In this document: positions 36,561 through 45,661 of the stretch, piece by piece | How the letters are laid out: every line of letters begins with the position of its first letter | Numbering within the stretch: position 1 is the first letter of the stretch | From: Eubacterium brachy ATCC 33089 | GTDB lineage: Bacteria; Bacillota; Clostridia; Peptostreptococcales; Anaerovoracaceae | NCBI GenBank assembly: GCA_000488855.1 | Contig: KI535286.1 | Location: forward strand, 314,228 to 378,227 | Length of the DNA stretch: 64,000 nt | Reading direction: 5' to 3' | Translations under genes and position numbers: made by a program | The notes under the pieces: generated by a model | Databases searched by the model: none | What the model was told of the DNA's origin: nothing | What the model saw: the letters and a program-made list of their open reading frames with translations, nothing else

Positions 36561-36891
36561 CCACTAAGGCAATTGAATTGTTGGAATTTGCATATAGAAT
36601 AGATATCACACTGAAATCAGAGGGCTTTAAATGATTTATTCGCAGTGAATACAATCGCACTCGCTTGTTAAAATTCAAAGGCGATATTGATAACAGTATG
36701 GATATGATTTTTAAATCTCGACATTGCAGAAGTCGGCAGTGTAAATTTTGAGAAAAATATACTTCCGAGTACAGCAAGATGGGAAAATATATGCAGTAAG
36801 TGAGAACGGATTATTTAGACGAAGATTAAAATTCCACGAAATCAATAGAGAAAGGTTGAATTACCAGCATTTTTAGAAAGGTAAAGCTGAT
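36561..36891 (+). other. Long operon leader with decayed coding sequence
   Basis: 331 bases between the promoter and accB. In one frame it reads IELLEFAYRIDITLKSEGFK, stop, then FIRSEYNRTRLLKFKGDIDN, resembling a broken gene. In another frame (36748-36876) a 42-codon ORF ends 15 bases before accB (LRKIYFRVQQDGKIYAVSEN...) with a TTG start and no ribosome binding site. No riboswitch was recognised. See the finding on the similar stretch at 54590-54790. Confidence 0.35.
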
Positions 36892-37395
36892 ATGGATAAG
36901 AAATTTATTAGAGAACTGGGTGAAATAATGAACGATATAGGGGTGGACGAACTGACTTTCAAAAATTCCGAAGCCCTGATAACTTTGAAAAAATATTCCA
37001 AAATAGGACATTTATTGGAAGCAAATCAACTTTTATCACCGCAGAGTACCGCAGTTAGAGGGCTTAGAGAAGGTATTTCAGCAGAAGGAGAAGGTCAAGA
37101 CTTAAACGCTCAACATGCAGAAGATGCAGGATGCGAAATGGAGAGTAATCAGAAGTTTGAGAGCATTACGGCTAACACTATAGGGACCTACTACTCAAAA
37201 CCCGATCCGGACAGCGAGGCATTTGTGCGAGAAGGAGACAGAGTCAAAAAAGGTCAGGTGATATGTATCTTGGAAGCTATGAAGATGATGAATGAAATCA
37301 AGGCTCCTTTTAATTGTAAAATAGAGAAAATTCTGATTTCTGACGGAGAAGTCGTAGAGTTTGGAGAAGAACTTTTTAAAGTGAGCAAAAGTTAG
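36892..37395 (+). CDS. accB: Biotin carboxyl carrier protein of acetyl-CoA carboxylase
   Basis: A 167-residue protein with a variable Glu/Ala-rich linker (about 45-95) and a C-terminal biotinyl domain. The biotinylation motif EAMKMMNEI (Lys near residue 129) is intact. It carries biotin between AccC and the AccA/AccD carboxyltransferase. AAAGG is upstream of the ATG. It is the first gene of the acc-fab operon, unlike Streptococcus where accB lies between fabF and fabZ. Confidence 0.96.
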   Translation: MDKKFIRELGEIMNDIGVDELTFKNSEALITLKKYSKIGHLLEANQLLSPQSTAVRGLREGISAEGEGQDLNAQHAEDAGCEMESNQKFESITANTIGTYYSKPDPDSEAFVREGDRVKKGQVICILEAMKMMNEIKAPFNCKIEKILISDGEVVEFGEELFKVSKS

Positions 37396-37491
37396 AGTTG
37401 TGAGAAAAGAGAGCGATTTTACCGAGAGTGATATTTATTTTGGCAAAAGATAGCTCTGTAAATTCGAGACGATATCGAGGAGTATTTGTAT

Positions 37492-39027
37492 ATGAAGAAC
37501 GAGAGAATTTTCATAGATGAAGGCAGCTTGGGAAAGAAACTGAGTGAGGAATCCGAAGAAGATGAAATGAAGACAGCAAATCCTTCCGACGAGAGAAAAC
37601 AGTTGAAACGCAGTGCAGAGAAGGAAGAACATAGCAAGAAAAGAAGGATAAAGAAGGTATTGGTCGCAAATCGCGGCGAAATAGCAGTGAGAATAATAAG
37701 AACTCTGAGGGATATGGGTATAAAAAGCGTTGCAATTTTTTCCGACGTGGATAGAAACTCTCTTCATGCAACGATGGCAGACGAAAGCATCTGTGTCGGT
37801 GCCAGAAGCCCTAAGGACAGCTATTTGAATAAAATTCAGATCATAAATGCGGCGTTGGTCACAGGAGCCGATGCAATCCATCCGGGATTCGGGTTTTTAT
37901 CGGAAAACTCGAGTTTCGCAAAGATGTGCGAGATTTACGGAATTAAATTTATAGGTCCCAGCCACAGAGTCATGTCAGCGATGGCTGATAAGGATATCTC
38001 GAAGAAAACCATGAGAGAGTTGGGAATCCCCGTAATAGACGGATCTGATGACGTGGTGGATTCACTGAAAGAAGCGCTGAAAATTGCAGAGAAAATCGGA
38101 TATCCTGTGATGATAAAAGCCAGAGCGGGCGGTGGCGGAAAGGGCATGAGAATCGTGAATTCCGAGGATGCGATGGAGTTCGCTTTGACTTCGGCAAAAA
38201 AGGAAGCTGAAAATGCTTTTGGAAATGGAGAGGTATTCATCGAAAAATACATAAAGTCGCCAAGGCATATAGAAGTTCAGATACTTGGAGATGAACACGG
38301 AAATGTTATTCATCTGGGTTGTCGAGATTGTTCACTGCAGTTGAATCATCAGAAGATAATAGAAGAAGCACCGCCGGTAAATCTTTCCAAAGAGTTGGAA
38401 GAAAAATTGTGTAAGTATGCAGTTAAAGGTGCCAAGGAAATAGGCTATTACAGTGCCGGGACGATGGAGTTTTTGGTTTCCGGCGATAATTTATTTTTTT
38501 TGGAAATGAATACCAGAATACAAGTCGAACATCCGGTGACAGAGATGATAACGGGAATAGACATAGTCCGTGCACAAATAAACATTGCGGAAAAGAAAAA
38601 GCTGAAAATAAAACAGGAAAATATAAAATTCAGAGGTCATGCAATCGAGTGCAGAATCAATGCATGCAATGTCGAGGAGGGTTTTACACCCAGTATTGGG
38701 AAGATCAAAGAGTTAAATTTGCCCGGAGGATACGGAATTAGAGTAGATAGCGGAATTTATCAGGGTTACGACGTGTTGCCGTTTTATGACTCCATGTTAA
38801 TGAAGATAATAGCTTGGGGAGAAAATAAGAAACAGGCGATGGCGATCATGAGCCGAGCCTTGGAAGAATTGGTTGTGGGAGGAGTTAGCATAAACAATAA
38901 ATTCAATGGATTTTTATTGGAGCAAAAGGCATTTGCAAAGAGTAAATACACTACTTCCGACATGGAAGAATATATGGAAGAATATGCAAAGCTGTCGGAA
39001 AGCAACCGAGGAAAACCGATGGATTAG
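37492..39027 (+). CDS. accC: Biotin carboxylase subunit of acetyl-CoA carboxylase
   Basis: A 511-residue ATP-grasp enzyme. The family normally begins near KKVLVANRGEIAVRIIRTLR, which here starts around residue 56; the preceding residues are a charged extension (Glu, Lys, Ser). Core motifs are present: the KARAGGGGKGMR glycine loop and the EMNTRIQVEHPVTE catalytic segment. ATG 37492 with GAGGAG 9 bases upstream is chosen; a TTG at 37486 in the same frame is too close to that site. An in-frame ATG at 37567 is a shorter alternative. It carboxylates the biotin on AccB. Confidence 0.94.
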   Translation: MKNERIFIDEGSLGKKLSEESEEDEMKTANPSDERKQLKRSAEKEEHSKKRRIKKVLVANRGEIAVRIIRTLRDMGIKSVAIFSDVDRNSLHATMADESICVGARSPKDSYLNKIQIINAALVTGADAIHPGFGFLSENSSFAKMCEIYGIKFIGPSHRVMSAMADKDISKKTMRELGIPVIDGSDDVVDSLKEALKIAEKIGYPVMIKARAGGGGKGMRIVNSEDAMEFALTSAKKEAENAFGNGEVFIEKYIKSPRHIEVQILGDEHGNVIHLGCRDCSLQLNHQKIIEEAPPVNLSKELEEKLCKYAVKGAKEIGYYSAGTMEFLVSGDNLFFLEMNTRIQVEHPVTEMITGIDIVRAQINIAEKKKLKIKQENIKFRGHAIECRINACNVEEGFTPSIGKIKELNLPGGYGIRVDSGIYQGYDVLPFYDSMLMKIIAWGENKKQAMAIMSRALEELVVGGVSINNKFNGFLLEQKAFAKSKYTTSDMEEYMEEYAKLSESNRGKPMD

Positions 39028-39069
39028 ATTTGAGCAAATCGTCGTAAAACATAGAAAAAGGTTGGAAAT

Positions 39070-39942
39070 ATGATACTGGACCATTTTAAAAGAAAAAAAT
39101 ACGATGCAAAAAAAAATATAAAAATCAAACCTGACGGAATCATAAAATGCCCGGCATGTGAAAAGATGATCTTCAAAGGAGAGTTGAATAAATACAGAGT
39201 TTGCAACTACTGCGGAAACTATTTTAAGATGTCTGCACTTGAGAGAATTGACAGCATAGCGGACAATGGAACCTTCGTGGAATATTTTAAAGCGAGAAAA
39301 AGTAAAAATCCGCTAAATTTTCCAGGTTATGATCAAAAACAGGAAGAGTTGAAAAAGAATTTGGGAATCGATGAAGCGGTAATCAGCGGAATTTGCAAAA
39401 TCGATGATAGGAGAGTCGTAATAGTAGCTATGGACACTCATTTTATGATGGGCAGCATGGGAGTTGCTCTCGGAGAGAAAGTCACTAAGAGCATAGAGTT
39501 ATCCATGAAGAAGAAAATTCCCATCATAATATTTTCGGCTTCTGGAGGAGCGAGAATGCAGGAAGGGATGTTCTCTCTTATGCAGATGGCAAAGACGTCA
39601 CAGGCGATTGGTAAACACAGGGAAAAGGGATTGTTATCCATCTGTGTTATGACAGATCCTACTACGGGAGGTGTCAGTGCCAGCTTCGCAAGTCTGGGAG
39701 ATGTGATCATAGGTGAAAAAGGTGCTCTGATCGGCTTTGCAGGTCCGAGAGTAATTTCGCAGGTCACCGGAACTATATTGCCGGATGGATTTCAAAGAGC
39801 CGATTTCCTGCTGGAGCACGGTTTGCTGGATATGGTTGTAGCAAGGGAGGATATGAAATACACATTGGCAAAGCTATTGGATATTTTCGTACCGGAAAAA
39901 CAGAGCGACAAGCAGGCGGAAAAAAAGAAGACAAAAAAATGA
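39070..39942 (+). CDS. accD: Acetyl-CoA carboxylase carboxyltransferase subunit beta
   Basis: A 290-residue protein with the N-terminal zinc ribbon CPACEKM...CNYCGNYF (Cys at about residues 28, 31, 47, 50) and the crotonase-like carboxyltransferase domain (FSASGGARMQEGMFSLMQM). It forms the A2B2 carboxyltransferase with AccA. The C-terminus is a Lys/Glu-rich tail. GG..GGAAAT precedes the ATG. Confidence 0.96.
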   Translation: MILDHFKRKKYDAKKNIKIKPDGIIKCPACEKMIFKGELNKYRVCNYCGNYFKMSALERIDSIADNGTFVEYFKARKSKNPLNFPGYDQKQEELKKNLGIDEAVISGICKIDDRRVVIVAMDTHFMMGSMGVALGEKVTKSIELSMKKKIPIIIFSASGGARMQEGMFSLMQMAKTSQAIGKHREKGLLSICVMTDPTTGGVSASFASLGDVIIGEKGALIGFAGPRVISQVTGTILPDGFQRADFLLEHGLLDMVVAREDMKYTLAKLLDIFVPEKQSDKQAEKKKTKK

Positions 39943-39964
39943 GTGTGAGAAAAAGAGGTTGAAT

Positions 39965-40702
39965 ATGACAACGGCTATGGACATGGTCAGGGCTTCCAGA
40001 GAACCGGATCGTTTAAAAGCGATGGATTATATAAAAGCCATTTGCATGGATTTTATGGAGTTGCATGGAGATAGATTATTCGGTGAAGACCCGGCTATAA
40101 TATGTGGAATAGGGAAAATTCAAAATAGATCCGTAATGGTAATAGGACAGCAGAAAAGCGTAAATTTCGGCATGGTAAAACCGGAAGGATACAGAAAAGT
40201 TTTGAGAGTAATAAAATTGGCTGAAAGATTTAAAATGCCGGTAATAACTTTTGTGGACACTCCCGGAGCGAGTTGTGGAATTGAAGCTGAAGAGCGGGGA
40301 CAAGCGTCGGCAATAGCCAACTGCATTATGGAATTTTCGAAACTGAAAACCCCCACACTATCTGTGATAATCGGTGAAGGCGGCAGCGGCGGAGCTCTGG
40401 CGATCAGCGTGACAGATGAGATTTGGATGCTGGAAAAAAGCGTTTATTCCATTTTGTCTCCGGAGGGATTTGCAAGTATTCTCTGGAAAAATGCGTCCAA
40501 GAAGGAAGAAGCTGCACAACTTATGGGGCTGACCAGTCAGCATCTGATGGATGATGAATTCATAGATAAGATCATTCCGGAAGACGGAAGTGAAATTTAC
40601 AGATTGAAAGAAGAGATAATATGGTTTTTAGAAAAAAATCAGAGTATCTCTATGGAAAAACTGTTGAAAAAAAGATATTATAAGTATAGAAAAATAATTT
40701 GA
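39965..40702 (+). CDS. accA: Acetyl-CoA carboxylase carboxyltransferase subunit alpha
   Basis: A 245-residue protein, the short Firmicutes form. DFMELHGDRLFGEDPAIICG, then FVDTPGASCGIEAEERGQA and IGEGGSGGALAI are the AccA signatures. ATG 39965 with AGAGG upstream is used; a TTG at 39959 in the same frame is rejected. It completes the four acetyl-CoA carboxylase subunits at the head of the operon. Confidence 0.96.
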   Translation: MTTAMDMVRASREPDRLKAMDYIKAICMDFMELHGDRLFGEDPAIICGIGKIQNRSVMVIGQQKSVNFGMVKPEGYRKVLRVIKLAERFKMPVITFVDTPGASCGIEAEERGQASAIANCIMEFSKLKTPTLSVIIGEGGSGGALAISVTDEIWMLEKSVYSILSPEGFASILWKNASKKEEAAQLMGLTSQHLMDDEFIDKIIPEDGSEIYRLKEEIIWFLEKNQSISMEKLLKKRYYKYRKII

Positions 40703-40734
40703 TATGCAAATTGTCAGTAGGAGAAAAAATAAAT

Positions 40735-41340
40735 ATGGAGAAAAACGACTTTGGAAATGGAAAATTTCCATCGGATGAATCGTATCTAAAAAAAGAAAAT
40801 ATAAATATTCACTGTGAAACACGGAGAAAAACAGAATATCAAAGAGATGATGCAGCGTGCAAAAACACGAGAGAAGACAGTTATCAAAGCAGCAGAAGGA
40901 TAATCAATGAAATCGTGGTTGATCTCTTTAAAAATATTTTGAATATTGAAGAAAGAGCATTGCAAGTGAGAGGGATAAAAGACTTGACTATGACTGAGAT
41001 GCATGCGATTGAGGCGATAGGTATAGGAAAAGGTCGGAAGATGTCCGAAGTGGCGGCAAATCTAAATGTCACTATGGGGACATTGACAGCAACTCTAATT
41101 AAACTTGAAAAAAAAGGATATGCAACGAGGACCAAAGATGTGAAGGACAAGAGAATAGTAATAGCCGGTTTGACGAAGAGGGGAGAATTGGCAAATAAAA
41201 TTCACACCAATTTTCACGATGAGATGATCGATCATCTGATGATTGATTTGCGACCGGATGAAGATAAAGCTCTGATAAGAGCTTTAAAAAATATAAATGA
41301 TTTTTTCTTGAAAGAATATGGAGGAATATATGTCAATTGA
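40735..41340 (+). CDS. fabT: MarR-family fatty acid synthesis repressor FabT
   Basis: A 201-residue protein. Residues about 58-195 are a MarR winged helix (KMSEVAANLNVTMGTLTATL, then KKGYATRTKDVKDKRIVIAG); the N-terminal 55 residues are a charged, low-complexity extension not seen in FabT of Streptococcus. Position between acc genes and fabH, and the TTTGA-N3-TCAAA site at the operon promoter, support a FabT role: binding DNA with acyl-ACP as corepressor. AGGAG is 11 bases upstream of ATG 40735. Confidence 0.85.
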   Translation: MEKNDFGNGKFPSDESYLKKENINIHCETRRKTEYQRDDAACKNTREDSYQSSRRIINEIVVDLFKNILNIEERALQVRGIKDLTMTEMHAIEAIGIGKGRKMSEVAANLNVTMGTLTATLIKLEKKGYATRTKDVKDKRIVIAGLTKRGELANKIHTNFHDEMIDHLMIDLRPDEDKALIRALKNINDFFLKEYGGIYVN

Positions 41341-42412
41341 TATAATTTCCACTGGAAGATATGCCAGCGATCATATATTGAACAACGACATGTTGTCAAA
41401 GATGGTAGATACAAACAGCCAATGGATTGTAGAGAGAACCGGAATTCTCGAAAGGAGAATATCGGAAGATAAGACTACGGAAGAAATGGCACAGATGGCA
41501 TGTGAAAGGGCAGTGAAAAAAGTTGCAGAACTCAACGGCATCGATGTTTCGGATATGATGAGTAAAATTGAGTTGATTGTATTTGCAACGGTTTCCGGCG
41601 ATACAAAAACTCCGGCATCATCTTTTAGGCTATCTGAGAAGCTGGGCATCAGGGAATGTACTTGCCTGGATGTAAATGCTGCGTGTAGCGGTTTTTTATA
41701 CGCCATGACTGTAGCAAAATCCATGATGAAGGAACTGAACAAAAAATATGCCCTCGTTGTCGGAGCTGAAAGACTTTCAAAATATGTGGACTGGGATGAT
41801 AGAGGCACATGTATTTTGTTCGGAGACGGTGCAGGTGCGGCACTTTTGGAAAATACTCGAGATATGTCCGAAGACGGGGAATGCAGCTGCGAAAACAGAT
41901 TGGAAATTAGCGATGTTTACCTTGGGGGAAGAGTCGATGATAAAGGCTTGTTAACATTGCATTCAAAAAATCACATAGATGAGGAAAACAATCGGTTCAT
42001 AGGAATGAACGGCAGACAAGTCTACAAGTTTGCGACAGAAATAGGTCCCAAGGTCATAGAGAAATTGTTCGACAAAACCGGATTGACGAAAGATGATATA
42101 AAATTTGTGGTACCACATCAAGCCAATGTTAGAATAATAAAAACCATGGCTCAAAAAAGCGGGATTGAATTGGATAAATGGTATACTAATATAGAAAAAT
42201 ACGGAAACACTTCCGCAGCCAGCGTTCCCATGGCATTGGATGAGGCATTGGAAAAGTGGGGTGACGTTCTGAAGGCATCTTCTCGCAAAACAGGAGAGAA
42301 TGTGGAAAAGACAGGTCAATATGATGAAGGTTCAGACAGGGCGAAATACATATTGTCCATAGCATTTGGCGGAGGACTTAGCTACGCGGGGATATTGTTT
42401 AAGATAAAGTAG
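41330..42412 (+). CDS. fabH: 3-oxoacyl-ACP synthase III FabH
   Basis: A 360-residue condensing enzyme that starts fatty acid synthesis from acetyl-CoA and malonyl-ACP. The Cys-His-Asn triad is visible: NAACSGFLYA (near residue 118), VPHQAN (near 263) and YGNTSAAS (near 293). An inserted hydrophilic segment (SSRKTGENVEKTGQYDEGSD) lies near residue 322, and there are extra residues near 180. ATG 41330 has GGAGG upstream inside the end of fabT, giving an 11-base overlap. Confidence 0.96.
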   Translation: MSIDIISTGRYASDHILNNDMLSKMVDTNSQWIVERTGILERRISEDKTTEEMAQMACERAVKKVAELNGIDVSDMMSKIELIVFATVSGDTKTPASSFRLSEKLGIRECTCLDVNAACSGFLYAMTVAKSMMKELNKKYALVVGAERLSKYVDWDDRGTCILFGDGAGAALLENTRDMSEDGECSCENRLEISDVYLGGRVDDKGLLTLHSKNHIDEENNRFIGMNGRQVYKFATEIGPKVIEKLFDKTGLTKDDIKFVVPHQANVRIIKTMAQKSGIELDKWYTNIEKYGNTSAASVPMALDEALEKWGDVLKASSRKTGENVEKTGQYDEGSDRAKYILSIAFGGGLSYAGILFKIK

Positions 42413-42435
42413 AGAAGCGACAAGCTGAGCCAAGG

Positions 42436-42549
42436 ATGAAATTTAATCAGTCGAAAATTTTTTCAAAGGAGCTGCACGACGTCTGCGACCTGTATCGATT
42501 GACTGACAAGAAATCGAGTCAGAACACGGATGAGACAGCAGAGCGTTGA
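42436..42549 (+). CDS. Possible small ORF, 37 residues
   Basis: ATG to TGA between fabH and acpP, weak ribosome binding site (AAGG directly before the ATG). The product is charged (MKFNQSKIFSKELHDVCDLY...). It may be chance; the other bases of this 205-base gap contain a small hairpin (GACCAC/GTGGTT, 42586-42600) just before the acpP ribosome binding site. Confidence 0.2.
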   Translation: MKFNQSKIFSKELHDVCDLYRLTDKKSSQNTDETAER

Positions 42550-42617
42550 GAGAATTCGAAATAAATTAGATGAACGGTAGAGGATGACCACTTGGTGGTT
42601 GTAAAAAGGAGAAGAAA

Positions 42618-42842
42618 ATGATTGAGAAAATTAAAGAGATATTAGCTGATAATTTAGAAGTAGAAATGGATGAAATCGGTGATGACAGTCACATTCAAGA
42701 AGATTTGGGAGCCGATTCGCTGGATGTGATGGATATAATGACAGCTATTGAAGATGAGTTTGATATTCAAATGGAAGACGATGTGATAGAGTCATTGACA
42801 ACTCCTAAGAAAATTCAGGAATACATAGAAAGTAAAAAATAA
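42618..42842 (+). CDS. acpP: Acyl carrier protein of fatty acid synthesis
   Basis: A 74-residue acidic protein with the phosphopantetheine site GADSLDVMDIM (Ser near residue 36). Located between fabH and fabK, it is the likely dedicated carrier for the Fab enzymes; a paralogue lies at 8242-8469. AAGGAG precedes the start. Confidence 0.97.
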   Translation: MIEKIKEILADNLEVEMDEIGDDSHIQEDLGADSLDVMDIMTAIEDEFDIQMEDDVIESLTTPKKIQEYIESKK

Positions 42843-42912
42843 AAAATAAATCGTATAATACCATGGATAGAAATCAGATGATTCTAAATGCTCAGTAGAG
42901 AGGAAGAGAAAA

Positions 42913-43863
42913 ATGAAAAATAATCCTATATGCGAGGTATTAGGAATTGAGTATCCTGTGTTTCAAGGCGGCATGGCTTGGGTTTCGGATGCCGATTTAG
43001 CGGGGGCTGTATCGGAAGCCGGCGGCCTGGGAATCATAGCTGCGGGAAATGCTCCGAAGGATTGGGTTGTAGAGCAGATTCGCAAGGTCAGACGGATTAC
43101 CGACAAACCTTTTGCGGTGAATATCATGTTGCTGAGCCCTTTCGTAGATGAAGTCATCGAGGGCGTAATAGAAGAGAACGTTGAAATTGTCGTCACCGGA
43201 GCGGGCAATCCCGGAAAGTATTTCAAGATGCTGAATGAAAATGGGATAAAGATAATTCCGGTAGTTCCGTCAGTAGCACAGGCGGTGAGAATGGCGAGAA
43301 ATCCAGGTGTCGTGGCAATGATAGCGGAAGGAGCGGAAGCCGGCGGGCACATCGGTGTCACAAATACAATGTCTCTGATTCCACAGATAGTCGATGCTAC
43401 GATTTTACCGGTTGTCGCAGCTGGTGGTATTGCTGATGGTAGAGGCATGGCAGCGGCTTTTTGCCTGGGAGCATCGGCAGTTCAAGTGGGAACGAGATTC
43501 ATAGTAGCTAATGAGTGTACAGCCAGTGATAACTACAAGGATAAGGTACTAAAAGCCAAGGATACTTCGACGATGATTACTGGAAATTCCACAGGACATC
43601 CTGTCAGAGTTTTGAAAAATAAATTTGCAAAGCGGTTGAAAAAAATGGAAGATGAAAATCTGCCACCTGAAGAGTTTGAACGACTCGGAGCAGGAGCATT
43701 GAAGAAAGCCGTAGTAGACGGAGATGTGGACAACGGATCTGTAATGGCAGGTCAGATAGCAGGGCTGGTAAGTGAAAGACAATCAGCAAAGGAAATCCTT
43801 TTAGATATCGTTTGCGGATGTGAAAAGATAATTGGGAAGATGACAGATGAGTTTAGCGGATAG
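42913..43863 (+). CDS. fabK: Enoyl-ACP reductase FabK
   Basis: A 316-residue FMN-dependent TIM-barrel enzyme of the nitronate monooxygenase-like family. It contains YPVFQGGMAWVSDADLAGAV, the AEGAEAGGHIG motif (near residue 140) and AAGGIADGRGMAAAFCLGA. FabK performs the last reduction step and is not homologous to FabI, so intrinsic triclosan insensitivity is expected. GAGAGGAAG precedes the ATG. It overlaps fabD by 17 bases. Confidence 0.95.
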   Translation: MKNNPICEVLGIEYPVFQGGMAWVSDADLAGAVSEAGGLGIIAAGNAPKDWVVEQIRKVRRITDKPFAVNIMLLSPFVDEVIEGVIEENVEIVVTGAGNPGKYFKMLNENGIKIIPVVPSVAQAVRMARNPGVVAMIAEGAEAGGHIGVTNTMSLIPQIVDATILPVVAAGGIADGRGMAAAFCLGASAVQVGTRFIVANECTASDNYKDKVLKAKDTSTMITGNSTGHPVRVLKNKFAKRLKKMEDENLPPEEFERLGAGALKKAVVDGDVDNGSVMAGQIAGLVSERQSAKEILLDIVCGCEKIIGKMTDEFSG

Positions 43864-44866
43864 AAAAATTGTATTTTTATTCCCCGGACAAGGGGCTCAA
43901 TACGAAAATATGGGTAGTGAATTGATTGAGAACAATCCGGTTTACGCTGCGGCTAAAGAAGTGTTGAGTGAAGAAGTATTTGAAGTGATAAGAGAAGGAA
44001 AGAAGGAAGCTTTAGAAAAGACGAAATACTGCCAGCCGGCAATATTCTTAAACAGCTTGGCTTTGTATTTTGAGTTTAAAAAAGCTATCACAGGTTACGA
44101 TATGGCAGATGGCACAGATGTGGATGCAGTGTTCAAAAGTCCATTGAGCGATGTGCCGGCAGCCATGATAGGGCTGAGTTTAGGCGAATATACGGCACTG
44201 TGCGCAGGTGGAAAAATTTCTCTGTCACAGGCGATTGAACTCGTAAATACGAGAGGAAACATCATGTCAAAAGGGGTTCAAGGCAAGGGAGCGATGATAG
44301 CCGTGATGCGACCGAACCTGGATTTGCTAAAAGACATCATTGAAGAAACTGTCAAAAACGTAGATAGCGATGAAGTTATAGCCATTTGTAACTACAATTC
44401 CCCACAGCAGGTAGTAGTCGGCGGAACTTTCAAGGCGCTTGACGAGTTTGAAAGGCTTTGCGTGGAGAAAGGCGTCAAAAAAATTGTTAGAATAAATGTG
44501 GAAGGACCTTTTCACACAGAGGTGTTGAAGGAATCAGCAGAGGAATTTGAGAATTTTTTGAAGAATGTCGAATATCTTCCTTCCGACTTCAGAATATATT
44601 CCAATGTAGACGGAAATGTGTATGGCGATGAGATGAATAACGCTCAAATAGTTCAAAAATTGAAACGTCAGATGTTTTCTCCCGTGAGATTTCAGGATTG
44701 TGTGCAGGAAGCCATAAAATGCGGTTATGACACTTTCGTAGAAATTGGAGCAGGAAAAACTTTGAGTTCCTTCGTGAAAAAAATTGATAAGACAGTAGAG
44801 GTGTTAAATGTTGAAAAGTTGGAAGATGTGGAGTGTGTTCTCGCAAAGTTAAACAGTCAGGCATAA
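43847..44866 (+). CDS. fabD: Malonyl-CoA:ACP transacylase FabD
   Basis: A 339-residue enzyme loading malonate onto ACP. It begins KIVFLFPGQGAQYENMGSEL and has the active-site motif GLSLGEYTAL (Ser near residue 107) and VEGPFHTEVL with the catalytic His. A hydrophilic stretch (about 78-102) is longer than usual. The start overlaps the fabK stop by 17 bases; the ribosome binding site is weak, suggesting translational coupling. Confidence 0.95.
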   Translation: MSLADRKIVFLFPGQGAQYENMGSELIENNPVYAAAKEVLSEEVFEVIREGKKEALEKTKYCQPAIFLNSLALYFEFKKAITGYDMADGTDVDAVFKSPLSDVPAAMIGLSLGEYTALCAGGKISLSQAIELVNTRGNIMSKGVQGKGAMIAVMRPNLDLLKDIIEETVKNVDSDEVIAICNYNSPQQVVVGGTFKALDEFERLCVEKGVKKIVRINVEGPFHTEVLKESAEEFENFLKNVEYLPSDFRIYSNVDGNVYGDEMNNAQIVQKLKRQMFSPVRFQDCVQEAIKCGYDTFVEIGAGKTLSSFVKKIDKTVEVLNVEKLEDVECVLAKLNSQA

Positions 44867-44900
44867 AATCCTGAAATTGTACAAAGGAAAGGAAAAGACT

Positions 44901-45644
44901 ATGAGTGAGAAAAAAATTGCCTTAGTTACAGGAGGTACAAGAGGAATTGGCAAGGGAATTGTCGAAAGATTAGGTGCGGATGGATATACGGTTTGTTTCA
45001 GCTATGTCAGTTCTGATGAAAAAGCGAAAAAACTGGTTGAAGAATTAAAAGAAAAAGGAATAGAGTCAAAAGCATATAAGTGCGATGTGGCGTCTTTTGG
45101 AGATACGGAAAAAATGGTGGGAGATATCGTCGAAAATTACGGCAGATTGGATGTGTTGGTAAACAATGCCGGAATTACAAGGGATACACTTCTCTCCAGA
45201 ATGAGTGAAGAGGATTTTGATGTAGTAATAGCAGCAAATTTAAAAGGCGTGTTCAACTGCACCAAACATGCGGCTAAAGTGATGGCTAAACAAAATGGGG
45301 GAAGAATTATCAGCATCGCATCCGTTGCAGGGCTTATCGGAAACATAGGACAGGTGAATTATTCAGCTTCAAAGGCCGGAGTTATGGGTATGACCAGAAC
45401 TTTGGCGGCGGAATTGGGAAGATATGGAATTACCGCTAATGCCATTGCACCGGGATTTACTAAAACAGATATGACGGATGTCGTATCGGACAAGATAAAG
45501 GAAAAGATGATCGCCAGCACTCCGCTAAGGACCATGGGAGAGCCTGCGGATATCGCCAATGCGGTATCGTTCTTCGCAGATGATAGAAGCAGGTTTATAA
45601 CAGGGCAGGTGTTGAGCGTAGACGGAGGTCTGTCAATAGTCTAG
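44901..45644 (+). CDS. fabG: 3-oxoacyl-ACP reductase FabG
   Basis: A 247-residue short-chain dehydrogenase. The NADPH loop VTGGTRGIGKGI is near residue 10, NNAGITRD near 88, the catalytic YSASK near 152 (Tyr-x3-Lys) and the catalytic Ser just before. ATG 44901 is chosen over an upstream in-frame ATG at 44877, because AAAGGA lies before it and homologues start here. Confidence 0.97.
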   Translation: MSEKKIALVTGGTRGIGKGIVERLGADGYTVCFSYVSSDEKAKKLVEELKEKGIESKAYKCDVASFGDTEKMVGDIVENYGRLDVLVNNAGITRDTLLSRMSEEDFDVVIAANLKGVFNCTKHAAKVMAKQNGGRIISIASVAGLIGNIGQVNYSASKAGVMGMTRTLAAELGRYGITANAIAPGFTKTDMTDVVSDKIKEKMIASTPLRTMGEPADIANAVSFFADDRSRFITGQVLSVDGGLSIV

Positions 45645-45661
45645 TTTTGAAGGGAGCATAG

